Positions 23,061 to 37,579 are shown, counted from the stretch's first letter. The stretch: 64,000 nt of DNA from Urechis unicinctus (GCA_034190875.2 CM067343.1:17397333-17461332), one strand, 5' to 3'. The notes: generated from the letters alone by a model not told the origin. Numbers and translations are program-made.

Positions 23061-26000
23061 AATTTTCGGTTGCGAGGAGAATAATGCTCTGCAATTTAGC
23101 TAGTAGTTAAATCTAATTAACGCCTGCGTCATACGAGCAGAACAGATGTACCATATATAATTCAGGTCTAAGTAAATTATTATGCGTATCGGAACATCAG
23201 CTGCCGTCACCAAAATATATAATGAGCACAACGTAAGTAGAGCATGTGACTGTCTGTATTGAAGTAACTAATTAGTACGGATTGTGTATTAGACTTAATA
23301 AAGCTCAGCATTAATAAACTGATGCCTGACAAATTTGCAAAAATAAAAAGATCTAACGATGGTACATAGCGTAGCCTCGCCTGATGCATTCTATTCATTG
23401 TAATTGTCTTCAAGTTCAGTTGTGCCTGTGCATAATTGAATCAAATATGAGCATTCCATCTTATAGAACGTCCCATATAAGTAGGCAGCTGGTTTGTTCG
23501 GAACGGATGGCATAATTTTGTTAAACCAAATGGCATTATCCGGTTAGTTTGTGGTCTACCAAAGCCAAAAGACAGTAAATATGCAAATAAGAAATTGGGC
23601 ATCACAATCACCTGGGTCTGTATTGGTAAATAGATATGGTATGATTATAACGAAAAGACGAAGCGAAGAAAACCTTGATGTATATACCCGCCAATAAAAA
23701 AACATCTATTAGCGTTTTAAATTGGATATTATTGATATATTCGACCATTATTTATCAATTTTTGGCATCTTTATGTTTTTAATGGGCAAGAGCATTGATA
23801 TTAGCTAAATATTTTCGTTGGTTACTGCACGCATTTTAAAGTATTAAAGTCGCGTTACATTGAGGACAACAAATCTATTGAACGGGCGTAACTAACTGGT
23901 TGTGTGTGTCAAAGAATGTTTTTTTTTCATCTGGTGTTTTGCACGAGGCTCTCACGATTGAAGTTCGTTGTACATTAAATGAAATATCAACAGTAGCTCC
24001 CACTAAGGTTTTTGAGTATGCAGCATGAATTGATATGTGTGCACTATATGGTTTGCATCTAAACGCAGCGCTGCTTCTTTGGCTTCAGTTTGCCATAGGA
24101 CGACACCTTGCATAATTAATTAAGCAATCAACACCTAATGTCACACCTTTATCGCAACAGCAATTAGGTTTAAAATGATTGCTTACATTACAACTGTCTG
24201 ATGCATTCCATGGGGCCATTCATCTCGGGGATGTCTTACATAGGGCAGTAAAGGATCCCATGTGTTGGGGAAGGAACTTCTAACTGTCCCTTACTGAGGA
24301 AAGCTAGGTCAACAGCTGCTGAGACACTGATCGTTGCAAATTGGCCACCGCCGAATACGCTTGTAAAGTGAATGCATGCACTCATATGTCATAGACAATG
24401 TGCCACCCGGAAGTCCCATGCGGGCCGTACACATGGAAAATGGACCGACGCGTCATCATACGCATTGCTAAATGAAGACATTTGGGTGACACATTATCTG
24501 TAAAGTGTGCTTGCATTCGTTCATTTACAGCTATCACGTCAAAAGGTTGACGACATTTGGAAAATGATAAGATTTTCTATATGTAAAGGCATATTTACGT
24601 GATCAATCAAGTGCATAAAATGTTATTATTATGGTTACAATGTTGTAAATATCACTATTATCATAAAATATAACGTGTTATTTGTGGATGATTCCCTCTG
24701 AAGTGATAACATGAGGCGAACTCTATATGCAATTTGATCATTGTGACCTGCCGTTACGGTTTACCTAGTCTTGTCAAGACTAGTTTGATTGATCAATCAT
24801 TCGCTTTGACTTTTGATCTAAATGTACGCTCGAGTGTAAACAGTAAAAAACCTGGTAACAATTATAACTGCATGCAATAAAACTAGGTTGTCAATGCTAA
24901 GGCTACTTTTGCAGGGCCTATTTCTCAATTTGCCCAGTTGACTGAGACAAGATAATAGGATTAAAGGTTTCATCAAAAGTATTAACGAGTACATCTGACT
25001 AAACAGAGTTCAAGCATTATAACTAAGAAAACATTAAGGTGATAAAAAAATTGTTACCTTCAGAACAATTGAATTTGAGCTTAAGTAAAAGCGTAAGTAC
25101 TACTAAGTAAAGTAATTTTTTCAAAAACATAATACAAAGCAGGCCCAATGTTGTAAATGTATTGATAATAGATGACCAATAATGGTACAGACTTTGTATT
25201 GTAAATCAAACACATATGTGAAGTTATAAATTGTTAGAGCTGGTAGATAAACGGCGGACAACGCTGCACACACAAAGACATCATCTGAACGATGCCGACC
25301 CTAGCCATGCCGACCTGAATGGCGATCTTAATAGAGCATTGTATAACCTCATATCATAAGCATTCGATTGCATTGCATTTGCAGTGAAATTACCGATGGC
25401 TACTTATCTGCGTTATATTCCACTTCTGACCCCAAGTGCACAGGAAATGTACATAACTTGACGTAATATTAGCCTGTCGAAATGTCAAGTTGCTGTCACA
25501 AACGGGATGGTTAATTTGTTTATTATTAATCATTGTCGGCCTCTACCACCATTCACACAGCAAATATAATTCAAACTATTGGAAGCAATAAGAGAGAACA
25601 GCATCAGCCGCGGACAGAGGATATAATCTAGAAAACAAGCCCCTTGTTGGACTGAAAATAAATCTATAAGAATGGGCAAAAAGCTAGACGTGATAATAAT
25701 TCGGAGTCAATGGTAGTAGTGTGCATTGCTTAATATACTTTATCGTCTGTCTACGAGTCACTAGGCACAAAAAACATTAGCTCAATTAGAAACAACTTAA
25801 AATTCGTACCGTTAGTATTTAAAATTTTCATTTTAAATTGATTTCATTGTTGGATTTGGTAATTGCATCGTAACGTTAATTGAACACGATATGTACCGCT
25901 TGTTAGTATTTGTCATTATAGTAACCAAACCAGTGAATTCCTTACCCCAAATTGTGTCAGCAGAGTAAACATCTAGCGTCTAAAAAGGCTAGGTTAAATT

Positions 26001-26724
26001 TAGCGAGAGCACACCTCATCTTAAGAATATTGTCAGATTAACTAACTGCCTACAAAGACGGCATATTAATAGATAATTGGGCCTAGTTCCCTTTTTAATG
26101 CCAATGCAATAATAGAATACCCGATTTATTTTGATTTAGTGAAGGGGTATCATGTATTATTCTTATAAATAAAATTGTTCTTAAGTGACGTGTTTGTAAT
26201 AGGCTGTGAAATATCTGAAATATCACGATTATGGAGCGCGGATACCCTATTGCAGACTGTCTTACTAGCCCCGGCCATCGGACGGCGGTTAGTGTTAAGC
26301 TCTGGACTTTTAATTGGATCATTTGTACTTAACCCACTTAGAATGATGATGCATTTGAAACATTTGCTTATTTGCAGGTGTGACTTCACTACAAAATATT
26401 GTGTCTGTATATCATATTAAAACAACCAATGCGCAAAATTGAAGCAACAATATAGCCTGACTAATACGATTTGATATGACAATAGCACCGATCTTACCTT
26501 CGGTCTCAGTCGCAGCTGTAGTCGATTCATAATAAATTGGCCACTTTGTATATCCTGTTGTTTATAAGCTTCTTTCCTACAGGTCCTCAAGGTCCCTTTG
26601 ATTGATCATGCATACTCAATGGTAAATGCCGTTAGACAAGTAAGGATAATACGTTCCTTTATGAGTGCAACAACGGGTCGAACTGTTGCTATAAAATGCA
26701 GTCATATTTCAACTGCTCGCAAAG
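23061..26724. other. Unassigned sequence, no gene seen
   Basis: About 3.7 kb with only short chance frames (at most 81 codons, with overlapping frames on both strands at 26095-26420). It contains the double palindrome annotated at 24765-24799. No LINE motif or match to the other modules was found by eye. Confidence 0.5.
24765..24799. repeat. Two adjacent palindromes
   Basis: CTAGTCTTG T CAAGACTAG (24765-24783) is a 9-bp perfect inverted repeat with a single-base centre. It is followed after two bases by TGATTGATCAATCA (24786-24799), a perfect 14-bp palindrome. No open frame or promoter lies next to them, so a transcription-terminator role is unlikely in this context. Confidence 0.85.
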
Positions 26725-26725
26725 C

Positions 26726-26811
<86 letters not shown>

Positions 26812-27060
26812 TTATATATATATATATATATACATATATATAAACATATATATATATATATACATATATGTACATATAAACATATAAATATGTATATATA
26901 TATATACATTTATATATATATATGTTTATATACATACATATACATAAATGTATATATATAAATATATTTGTAGTTATATGTATATAACATATGTATATAC
27001 ATATATTTAATTAAATATATACATATATGTATAAATATAAATACATGCGAACATAAAAAT
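26725..27060. repeat. (TA)n microsatellite grading into TA/CA-rich sequence
   Basis: Pure TA from 26731 to about 26805, then progressively interrupted TATACA, TATAAACA and TATGTA units. This is a typical gradient from an expanding core to a decayed edge. Confidence 0.95.
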
Positions 27061-30000
27061 ATATTTCAGCGTCAACAAGGTTGTATATTAATATTATTAT
27101 ATTTTATTATATGTTGATGTTTGTTATTACTACCGCATAGTAGATGTCTTTTTTCTGTAAATATAATTAAATCGTGTGATAAAAAAAATGATTGAGACCA
27201 TTAAATGTTCAATAACTTAACGTATCATTGCCGCGTGAATTTAGACCCTGCAACAGAATAATGACTAAAATTGCCTGAAATGCGTCTCTGACATTTTATT
27301 GTACTCTTTTTGCACTGCCCTGAAGCAGATAATTTCTACCCATGTATGGCTATGGAGGGTAGTCAAGTTTCGAAAGCTTGAGTAGTTTTTCGATCATCAT
27401 CAGATTGGGGTCGAGTATATCCACCTCCGCGTAAATAAATATCAACGACATGATAATGTATTTGATGATGAATATCATTGTCTCATAAGCACAACTGATA
27501 CTTTAACATTGCCCGCTTACTAATGAATATGCCATGATAAACTTACCCCTAATTACTGTCAAAATACCTGACGCATATATCTAGTATTTAGCATCACTTA
27601 CAAACGATGGCGCGACAACGATCTGCTTGGATCGATTAACGTGGAAACGCCAAACATGTTTACATTGGTTTCAAGCGTTATGCTGCATAATATTAATTAA
27701 ACTACAGCTACCAGAGTATCGGCTCACTGCATTAAACATGGGACATAATCATTCTTATATGCCCTAGTTGCCTAAAACAGTGGTATTGATGAAGCTTTCA
27801 TGAGACACACCTAGCAACAATAATGGCCTATAAGTTGCTCAAAGAACACAGTTTTGTTGATTGACGAACGCATCCTTTTTGCAAGGTTAGAGCCACAAAG
27901 TTGTTTTGCAAACGCACATTTGTTTATTAACACATGAAGCAAAATGGTAATCGATGTTTTAAAACAAATCGCCCTCTTACCTATTGTTATCTGAGCATAA
28001 TTTATATTTAGTTGGCCAACGTCTGCTATATTGTTTGGTCTGCATTAATATAACTGACCGCTTTTGAAATATCCCGTTGCCATGAGAATGGTGTATAATC
28101 AATCCATGAAGGAAAAAGACGCTTAGACAAACCGTTCACGACACTATATACCTTACCAACAATACATATGCAATAGTGGCGAAATACCTGTTGTCATAAA
28201 AGGGTACACAGTGCTACTGTAGAACGAAACAGCATGAATAATCTTAAGTAAACAGCACCTGGAGCCAGATAATTAAAACTAACAAGGCAAATTAAGAGCA
28301 CGGATATTGCCTAGTATCCGCAGCGCTATAGCTGATAAAACCATATTATAAATTGATTCCAAGCTTCACGAGCTCCTGCAAATTTGCTATGGAAGAGGAC
28401 CCAACACATAGATTCTGCTATGGAGCTAAAGCAGTCTTAAGTAGGTATACTACCATTTATCTCCATTTGTATCTATTTATCGACATTTATTTATATACGT
28501 ATGCGCACTTATGCAACTCGTTATTTAAACAATACCTTTGCAGCTCTTCGTAAATACTGGTCTTTATGATATATCGTTTCGATAATAATTCATATCATAA
28601 TCTAGCATTTCATTACGTTCATCATGAACGATTGACATTGAGATGCTGTGGCGTGTAGTTTTAATACGACGAGGTTGCGCAGGGGGCATCTATCATTTAC
28701 CCATATGCGTTTCCACATGTTCAAGCACCCCAATGAGCATATTGAGTTCCCGCAACGGCAATAATGAGTTACATCTGACAGATATGATATCACCACGACA
28801 TTATGTCATACCAATATGTATGCCATCTATTGTATGTTTTCATTGCTGTTAAATATATGCCAACAAGAATTTCCATTGCTGAAGATGAAACACTATGTCC
28901 TTGACAATTATATTAATACGCGATTAGTGGAAAACTTGCATGAATGAGTACAAATATATATTTTTGTATATCATTATAGTTTGAATTGAAGTTATGCTGA
29001 AAGTTGTTCTGTTGTCCATACTGACGAAAATATAACAGTGTGATAGATCATGGCTTTAATAGCCAACTAGCCACATGTTGACAAAACAAATTAACCACAT
29101 GTAATAGCGGTGTCATATTAGTCTGAATTGATAAATTATTGTCCAACACATGGAGCCCAGCGATTTGAAGCAACCAATTGCACTTGGTGGCCTCACGAGC
29201 CTTACTAAATGTGCTTCAACTCATCTTTGTTGAGCCACTTAATCTGGTTAAGCTACCGATCAGGCTGTCAGCTGAAGCGGTAAACGGTATTCATTCAGTT
29301 GAAGTCCCTATGACAACTTGCTTTGTGGAGCATATTATTTATCACTGATTGTGCCAGTTAGGCGCGCTATACGCTTCATATCTCCTTCGAAACATTGACG
29401 TCGTGCCAGTAAGGAAAATTACGCAGTCATTTTACCAGTCAACTTTACATTGCATCATTCATTGAATGAAACATGCGCCCATTTTTTTTATAAAAATCAA
29501 TTAAATTTATTTACAATTGTACCTTACTGTGGCATGTTTCTTGAAATAACCAGGTTCTAGGTAAAAATTTGTCGAATAATGGAATGGTTGTCAGCGTGAT
29601 ACAACACATCGTTATGTCATATATTGGTAGCACAATAAATATAGTATATAATCAAATACGGCTAAAATATATTGTATTTAACACATTTACAGGCATAAGA
29701 AATGTTAGATAATTATTAGATGCTCAATTTAGCTCAAGCGTCATATGTTATAATGTGTGAATCGTCTGATCCTTATGTTATGTCAAATCTTATTGTGAGA
29801 TAAAGGGGTTACTTATCAGATTATACACGTCCTTGATATCAGATTAGGCTCCGGTAGTAAATATTTTGGGCCGATGATCTCCCGAGGCAATTTGTGACTG
29901 TTGTACCAAGTCTCAATGCCGGATGTAATCGGTGGCGTAAGGGGGCAGTGTTAGGGTATTGCAAGGAACAGTTCTAGGAAACCTTGGATGTTCGCTAATC

Positions 30001-30899
30001 TGCACCGTCAACGCTAATAGAACTGCTTTATATAACATATTCGGCTCATCTTTATTTCATTTTATACAATAACTTGCGACGCACCTGCAGTGCATTACGA
30101 AGTGTAATAAATCTTCGCATTACGCTTTAACATCTCCCCATTAGCACATCACATCTGCTGAGGTATATCAACAAATATATGATGCATAAATACTGCGTTA
30201 GTAGTAAATAACAAGATGCTGAACAAAGCGGTAAGCTTGTCCTAAACACAATTGCAATACAGGGATGAATTGGTATACAGTGTAAGACAATCCATGACAG
30301 AAAATATACGGTCGCAATATTGCCTTTTTGATTTAGTCCCAGAAATAATTTCATCTGTTAATATGAGAGATACAGGTGCAAATTCGATGGTAAAATGTTT
30401 AAAGCACACTTACCAAATAAATGGATTATCTCGGCAAAAGAGAGCAACCAAGAGCATTATGTTCAATAATTCTGTTATGTGACGAATAACGGTCGCAATA
30501 GGCATATCATATGTTTTTTGGAATGTGCTTAATATCAAAGTGATTTATTATGGCAAATAATCGTGCCAATTTAACAATATTTTTTCCATTACTTATCAGC
30601 AGGCTTTTCTTGCAGCTCCGGTACGAAAAATCAGACTTTCAATTTACAACGGCACCTAGATGGCCCATTAAACTGGGAAATAATTTTAGCTTGCATGACG
30701 TAAAATACGGTACATAGATCCAACTAACCGACATTTGATTTATTTGCCTAATTAGAAACTGTTCTCGATTTAAGAAGACATGTGCTATGATTGTTTTCGT
30801 CTTATATATGCAGACAGCATCGACAGGGAACATTGAAACCGCTCTGTGCATTGTCCGTAGCATCGAGGGAACGGAACATAACACATGCCGTTTATAGTA
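27061..30899. other. Unassigned sequence, no gene seen
   Basis: Nearly 4 kb of decayed DNA. The longest frames are 66-76 codons (28353-28553, 28643-28852, 30127-30482), overlap each other on opposite strands and show no motif. No RNA gene was recognised. Confidence 0.5.
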
Positions 30900-30948
30900 T
30901 ATAAATTTCACCCTGACATTTACAGGCGAGATCGATAGCAGACTAGAC

Positions 30949-30991
<43 letters not shown>

Positions 30992-31039
30992 TATATAGAT
31001 ATATATATATAGATAGATATATAGATATATAGAGATATA

Positions 31040-31071
<32 letters not shown>

Positions 31072-31130
31072 CTATATATATATAGATCTCTATCTCTATA
31101 TATAAATATATATATATCTATATCTATATA

Positions 31131-31202
<72 letters not shown>

Positions 31203-32110
31203 AAAAATTGTATATAGTCAACCCATTGGGACACGCTGGACTGTAAACGTAAATTGCTTTGCCAAGAATGTGACAGTACGAACTCCAAACGGACATTGCA
31301 ATCTCTTCAAAGCAACTTGCATGACAGCTTATAATTAAGTTCATTGTTCCGTCTGAATCGTGAGGTATATTGTCGTGGACCATTGCAGCGAATATGGAAC
31401 AAAAAATTCTGAAAATGCTATTGGACCATCATAAAAAGAAATATGTTTGCATTTAATGTGCCCATATAGAATAAATATATTGATGGCAATGCTTATCACA
31501 TATTCTGCTCATGTGCAAATGTGATGTATTCTCAAATAGCATTGCTACTCTAATTTTCACTGGATACATGTGGTATAACTCTACAGACATCATTTTTTGT
31601 CAACTTTGATCATCCACACCCATCGGTCGCTATTATATTAATTTCTATGTATACAATAATGTGCCAAAACCTAGTCTGTCTCGCAATTATCTATGGTTCA
31701 CAGCTGTTGTAGCTGATTGGTCGAGGTATGTCAAAATTGCTATCGTTTATCGGAAGTCGCACTAAAGTAACCAGGTTGCCATATCTTGCAATTTGACACT
31801 TGATATTGTGTTTCTGCCATGCTCATGGGGTAGGTTGAATTTAAAACGAAATTGTATCTTGGTATTCTATATATCTGTACACATTTGGTAACTCAAGGTA
31901 TTTCCTCATTATTTTTTACCATTATTGACACCAGCCTTTGCGACAGGAAACACGCCTATTGCATCGGCCACTTTTGCCCGACATATTCTTTTCCCTACTA
32001 AGTATTCATCATATTGACCCAAAGCATAGGGATAAATACCTTAGATCAATCAGAAAATATTCTCTTAACAAAAAGCAACGATTGTTTAAAAACATCAGGC
32101 TTACTTATCC
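30900..32110 (+). repeat. Dispersed repeat U4, copy C, interrupted by (TA)n
   Basis: Collinear with 15060-16080 of copy A: GACTAGAC before the TA array, then GGGACACGCTGGAC, AATGTGACAG, AATCGTGAGGTATAT, TTTGCATTTAATGTG, GATGGCAATGC, CGTTTATCGGAAGTCGC and CAAAGCATAGGGA. The frame at 31938-32129 reads LLPDIFFSLLSIHHIDPKHR, related to the copy A peptide. The TA array at 30948-31199 lies exactly where copy A has CATATG. Confidence 0.75.
30948..31199. repeat. (TA)n array grown or inserted inside U4 copy C
   Basis: About 250 bp of TA with AGAT and CTAT variants. The left flank GACTAGACATATACATAT and the right flank ATATGTCAAAAATTG correspond to one continuous site GACTAGACCATATGTTAAAT at 15086-15105 in copy A. 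Confidence 0.9.
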
Positions 32111-33903
32111 CGAACGCATGATAAAATAAGAATGTTTTCCCATCACACTGAAACGCATTCAAACACAATTCATGGCTACAGCTTCACAAAACTATTATCT
32201 AGACATAAATGAGCTATATTCATGTAGCGTTTTCGCATATGTTAGGCCAATTATACGAACATAAATTGTCATGTATTGGTTTACGGAATGTTATCAGTCA
32301 TGCCTTATATAGTAAATCATTGTTTTTATTAGTCGTGTGATCAGCGTCCGTCGAAATGAAGATGCCGTTTTTGGTATAATAGGCAACCTGCTAAGATACA
32401 ATAGAGGATAATTGCTTTATACTGAATGTCTTGTTAAGTAAACGATGCCTGTTCAAGAATAGCATATCTTTATGTTATGAGTAGCACCCGAAGGAACCTG
32501 TTTGTTCTTTCTATTCTATTGTTCGTATTTTATATCAAAGACACATATCGTTTTCATTAAATATGTTTTTTAGAAGCATACCGCACTCGCAGAATAATAT
32601 ATTGCAATATCGTGGCAGATATCCCAATTTATTACGTAGCAGCAAGAGAGAGAGGGGTATTGAACAATATCTACCTGCTCATGCAGCCCGTAGTTTACGT
32701 TGTGATCAATGTTCCTTACAATTTGTTCACAGCTATGAATGGGGCTAATAATGTGAAATGACGTTAACATCATAAGAGGTTAATACCACAAGGTTAGTGG
32801 CTAAATCTCATTAACACCTGTGGCCTTCTAGCAGCACATACACACTTGGCGTAATTAAGACGTGACTTGATTACATGCACATAAACGAGCAGCGCATGCA
32901 GCCCACAACAGAAATTAAGATTAAATGAGACTTTTGTGTGCCGCGTTGTATACTTTACGTTTGCCGTTCAATACTTCATAAGTGATTAGCAATCTTGCTA
33001 AGCAACATGATGTCAGAAGGTGTATATATAGTTAATGTGCACGTCCAGACGAATTGTAAGAAGTGTAATGTTGTTTGCCTTCTACGTAGTTAAACTTAAT
33101 AGTTTAGACCAAACACTTCTCACAAAGATGTCTTCCCAATGACAAGCGACGTTATGGCGCAAATTTAACACAAAGAATAATACACTGAAAGGGGACACGA
33201 CCAAACGACATGTTTGTAATTTACAGTTTTCTTATGAAGTTGGATAATAATTGTTTGACATCATCTAAGTACAAATTCCAAGGAACTTGAAATTTGGCCG
33301 ATCAAGACGTTATGGTGCAGATATTGCAGTGATGGCTTAATGGAGCCGGAGGCAATGAATATTAACATAGGATAACTGAGGATCAGATATGCTCATCAAA
33401 CCCCGTTAACGTATCTGGTAAAGCCGCGTTGGTTAGTGAAACATAACTCACATACCCAAGTGACTTGAATTATCGAATACCTGATTGCTGACCTTTCCTA
33501 GAACCTACCGAATTGTTATTCACGAAGTATTAATTTGAAAGAATAGTGACGCATTCGGCTGTCCGCTCATTTACAATGGTAATAGACATACGTAGGTTAT
33601 TGAAATGGCACAGTATGGTGTAACCATCTTATGACTTCCATATAAAAGAAAGCTTATGATATGCGTTCGCATCGAATCTATTACCAACTTACAGAATTGT
33701 GCTTATCCCCGATTCGCTACCACTTCTGGCTTCAATCGTCTCTGCCCAGGACTGTAATTGGATTTAGTTACGATGCGTTGCTTTAAAATCCTAGTGATAT
33801 TGCTGATAACTTAACGCAAAAAGGTCTATTTGTTCACAATGTCGTATATCTCAATTGTAAACAAGAACGATCACTTAAAATGTCTCTATTGTTCAACGTT
33901 TAA
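32111..33903. other. Unassigned sequence
   Basis: It may include a decayed tail of U4 copy C at the left. Frames of 61-67 codons on opposite strands at 32563-32773 overlap and show no motif. A weak internal similarity (GACGTTATGG.GCA at 33150 and 33307) was noted. Confidence 0.45.
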
Positions 33904-34161
33904 ACAACTCACCAGCTAGTAGCTGATGGGCCCCTCGCTACGAATACCAAAGATCGATCGACGTCGAGGTACCTGTGTCTTATGTTGCCTAACAAATCGC
34001 AATGTGCTAATTTTTGCTCTCGTGATAATGGAGATATATTAGTCAGGTTTGCCGATGTGGGCCAACATATCAGGAGCGCTCTCTCCCCAGAATATAATGC
34101 ACCTGAGTGCTGCGAATTATTCAACCAGCTATCTCCGTCATTATGGTCACTGCTGAGTTAA
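33904..34161 (+). other. Possible exon or gene fragment, 85-residue open frame
   Basis: A frame bounded by TAA at 33901-33903 and TAA at 34159-34161 stays open for 85 residues in sequence less AT-rich than its neighbours. It ends with DILVRFADVGQHIRS, APECCELFNQLSPSLWSLLS. The first ATG comes only about 27 codons in, so it would be an internal or terminal exon; a possible acceptor CACCAG lies at 33910-33915. The opposite strand is also open for 71 residues, which weakens the case. No family was recognised. Confidence 0.2.
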
Positions 34162-34192
34162 GGCTGTAGAAGATTAATCACCAAAGGACACC

Positions 34193-34234
34193 TATATAAT
34201 TATGTATATAAATACATATATCCGTAAATATATG

Positions 34235-34276
<42 letters not shown>

Positions 34277-34759
34277 ATACATATGTATACGTTTATATAT
34301 ATACATATATATACATGTACATATATATTACATATATATACATATATATACATATATATAAAAATGATTATATATATATGTATATAAAAATATATATACA
34401 TATATATATATATATCTTTATCTACACATATATATTTAGAAATATATATACATATATATATGTATATTTATATAGATATGTATATATTTATGTATATATA
34501 TAAATATGTATATATATATACATATACATATATATAAACATGTAAATATATACATATGTTCATATGTATATATACACATATATATATATTTTCTACATTT
34601 ATATATATTCATATATTTTTAATATATTCATTAATATATATTTATATATAATTATATATATATATGTACATATATATAAATATATTCATAGACTGATATG
34701 TGTTAATGTATATTTATGTATATAAAAAGTTTTGATATATAAATATATATATATATGTG

Positions 34760-34809
<50 letters not shown>

Positions 34810-34839
34810 AATATATATATATATATATATAGAGATATC

Positions 34840-34903
<64 letters not shown>
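34193..34903. repeat. Long AT-rich region of (TA)n and TATACA/TATAAA variants
   Basis: About 710 bp made of TA units with frequent ACA, GTA and AAA variants, ending in two purer TA blocks (about 34740-34830 and 34843-34903) separated by AGAGATATCCCC. The segment TTCATAGACTGATAT near 34686 recurs near 35286. Confidence 0.95.
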
Positions 34904-34906
<3 letters not shown>

Positions 34907-35264
34907 TGGACTTTTAGTGTCATGACGGGAATAATGCCGGTTTCACAACGAACCTCGGTCCGTCATGAATCATATGCAGCCTCTTTGATAATGCTGTTTG
35001 TGTTTGCCAAATATAATCCTGAGCTCAACAATAACCACATTCCTAACTGCCCTTCTTAAAATCACCAAATAATGCGAAACTAAAGCAAAAACCATAATCC
35101 CCAATCATTTCTTGAGTAAAATGAATCATAAGATAAATTGAACATCGCTTTCTTTTTCGTTTCCAACGTAAGACGCATTAAATTGGGGCTTTAGTTAGAA
35201 TAAAGATCGAGAATAGTCTGACTATTCGTAATACTCTAGGCAGCGGATCGGTTTTCCCATTACA
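34904..35264. other. Spacer between two AT-rich arrays
   Basis: Non-repetitive sequence, no gene seen. Its right end (ACTCTAGGCAGCGGATCGGTTTTC, near 35230-35253) recurs as ACTCTACGCAACGGATCAGTTTTC near 35600-35623, so this spacer edge and the following array form a diverged duplication of about 370 bp. Confidence 0.6.
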
Positions 35265-35452
35265 TTCATATATATATAAATAAATTCATAGACTGATATA
35301 TAATAATATATATTTATGTATATATATATATTTATATATATATATACATATATATACATTCATATTCATATATTTATATATATATGTGTATTTGTGGATA
35401 TATATATATATGTATATATATATAAATATATATATATGTATATATATATATG

Positions 35453-35523
<71 letters not shown>

Positions 35524-35596
35524 GTATGATTATATTAGATTTCAATATATACATATATATATATATGTATATACTTATATATACGCAAATATGTAT
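35265..35596. repeat. (TA)n-rich microsatellite, partly duplicated from 34.7 kb
   Basis: Starts with CATTCATATATATATAAATA and the TTCATAGACTGATAT landmark shared with 34686, then a pure TA core at about 35463-35517. It ends next to the second ACTCTACGCAACGGATC landmark. Confidence 0.93.
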
Positions 35597-35639
35597 ATTT
35601 ACTCTACGCAACGGATCAGTTTTCAAATTTTCCTCTAGC

Positions 35640-37579
35640 TGTTACAAAGTACAGCGCAACTACATTGCCTTGACCATTTGTAAGAATAAATGAAGCATTA
35701 AATGTATTAAAAGTCATTGATGTATTTGAATTATATAAGAACACCAATATGACTTTGTATCATTCATTTCTAGCCAACATGAGTTAACTATAAATATAAC
35801 ATCCTGCGCTAAACGTGTTATAGCTGTCCTAATGCATCCAAGAGGTTGAATGTTAGGTCGTTTGATTGACAGAAAAAGGTGAAAAAACATAATGTAAAAG
35901 TACTTGAGGGAGTCGTAAAGCGGATTCCGACTAATGGAAGATATATCTTATAAATCTTCGTCGCTATGTCTTGATCCATATGCTCGGCATGATTTAAACT
36001 GCAACTCTTTCGGTAAGCTAACACAATGAAAGCCGAAATTTAATTTAAGTGTACGAATCAATTGATGCCTGAACCACTAGGTTTCCGCGATTAGCCTATC
36101 TTTATTCGAAGTTCGTCGTCCAAATGTAACGCAAAAATGGCAATTGCTAACAAATGCACAATTTGATAGACTAGATATAAATTATCCATGCGCGCATACC
36201 CATAAGAAGCAGGACATGGTTAATAGGAAAACCCAAGCATCGTTTATTTGTTACTACTTGCCCAGCATAACAAAATGTGAGTTTCCAATGCTATCATTAG
36301 GTGTTAGTTTTTACAATGAGCATCACATTTGTTGTTAATATACATTTAATCGGAATCACCCTTTTATCATAATCTTAGTTATCCGCGTTCAATATACCTT
36401 GACTAAATACTAGATTCCACACCGTTTGGCTACGTCATTGAGTACCATTGACAATGCTAACGACGTCAATGAATCAAACACATGTTTCTTTGAATTATAG
36501 CAATTGATAAACCTGTGATAGCGATAATACAGAGCTACTTACTGCGATCATTTTTATTTTGTTTTTATTCATGTTAAATCAGCTTGATTATTCGTATACA
36601 TGTATATTTGTCATTTCTACTCGCTTCTTTAACATATAAAAAGGCAGATTAATCCAGTGATGTTAAAAGTGCGTACTCGGTTGATGCATCTGTGTGGTTA
36701 ATATAACGTGGCATTCTGAAAAGGAGGTGTTCGTGAAATAATGCTGGTCGTTCTTCCTCTTCCTCCACACAGAATAAAAAACTAATGGTTCGCAGTTGCT
36801 CGAATATGAATTTTGTGTCCTGACCGAACTGTAAGGTCATTAATATTGATACTCAAACAGAAGATTTTCCAAAAACAAAAAACAGAGCGACACACCCACT
36901 CAGCAAAAGCGTACCTGAGTTGATGACGATATGCAGCTATGCTGCTTGCAGTTTGTAAGGAGAATGGGACTTTCTTCGAACTTTGAAAGCTACATGCTGA
37001 ACGGTAAAATTCCGAAACATCATCTAGCGGGCGACGCTACACAAAACTGTCATTAAAGCAAATGGCACCTTACATGGACCATGTTAGTTGACTAATGTAA
37101 CACGGAGCGCCACTTGTCCTGGAGTAATAGATAATTACTGTGTGAGGCAACTACTTTGAATGCATACCATTCCCCAGTCTTAGCAATCGTTCGTTATTTA
37201 TTACCACTAAAGATGGTGTGGAATATACACATTAACGTTTATAATTAATATGATGCTGAAATATATTTGTGAGAAAGGGCTGATGTCCAAACACATTAAT
37301 CACATGTCATCCTGCAAATAAGTATGCCGCAATAGACCTGATATACATAAACGTAATTTGTATATAATATTCTATTTAAGGCAGATTAATATATTGACGT
37401 TGCCGATATCCTCTCAGGTGCTTGGTACAGTATGATGCAATGCGTTGAGGCAGAACTAGGCATTTATCTTCATACATGGTATTACAGTGATGTCGGAGAG
37501 GTGTCAATCAAGTAGCTGATTCGAGTTCAACCTATTGAAAGATTTCCTTGAAACTTGTTATTATTTACATTAGGTGAAT
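35640..37579. other. Unassigned sequence
   Basis: About 1.9 kb without recognised genes or repeats. Short frames (at most 68 codons) at 35818-36024, 36144-36338 and 36649-36840 show no motif. Confidence 0.5.

Noticed and set aside
24765..24783. Rho-independent-type terminator
   Set aside because: The inverted repeat has no gene upstream and no T-tract, and the sequence is of animal type.
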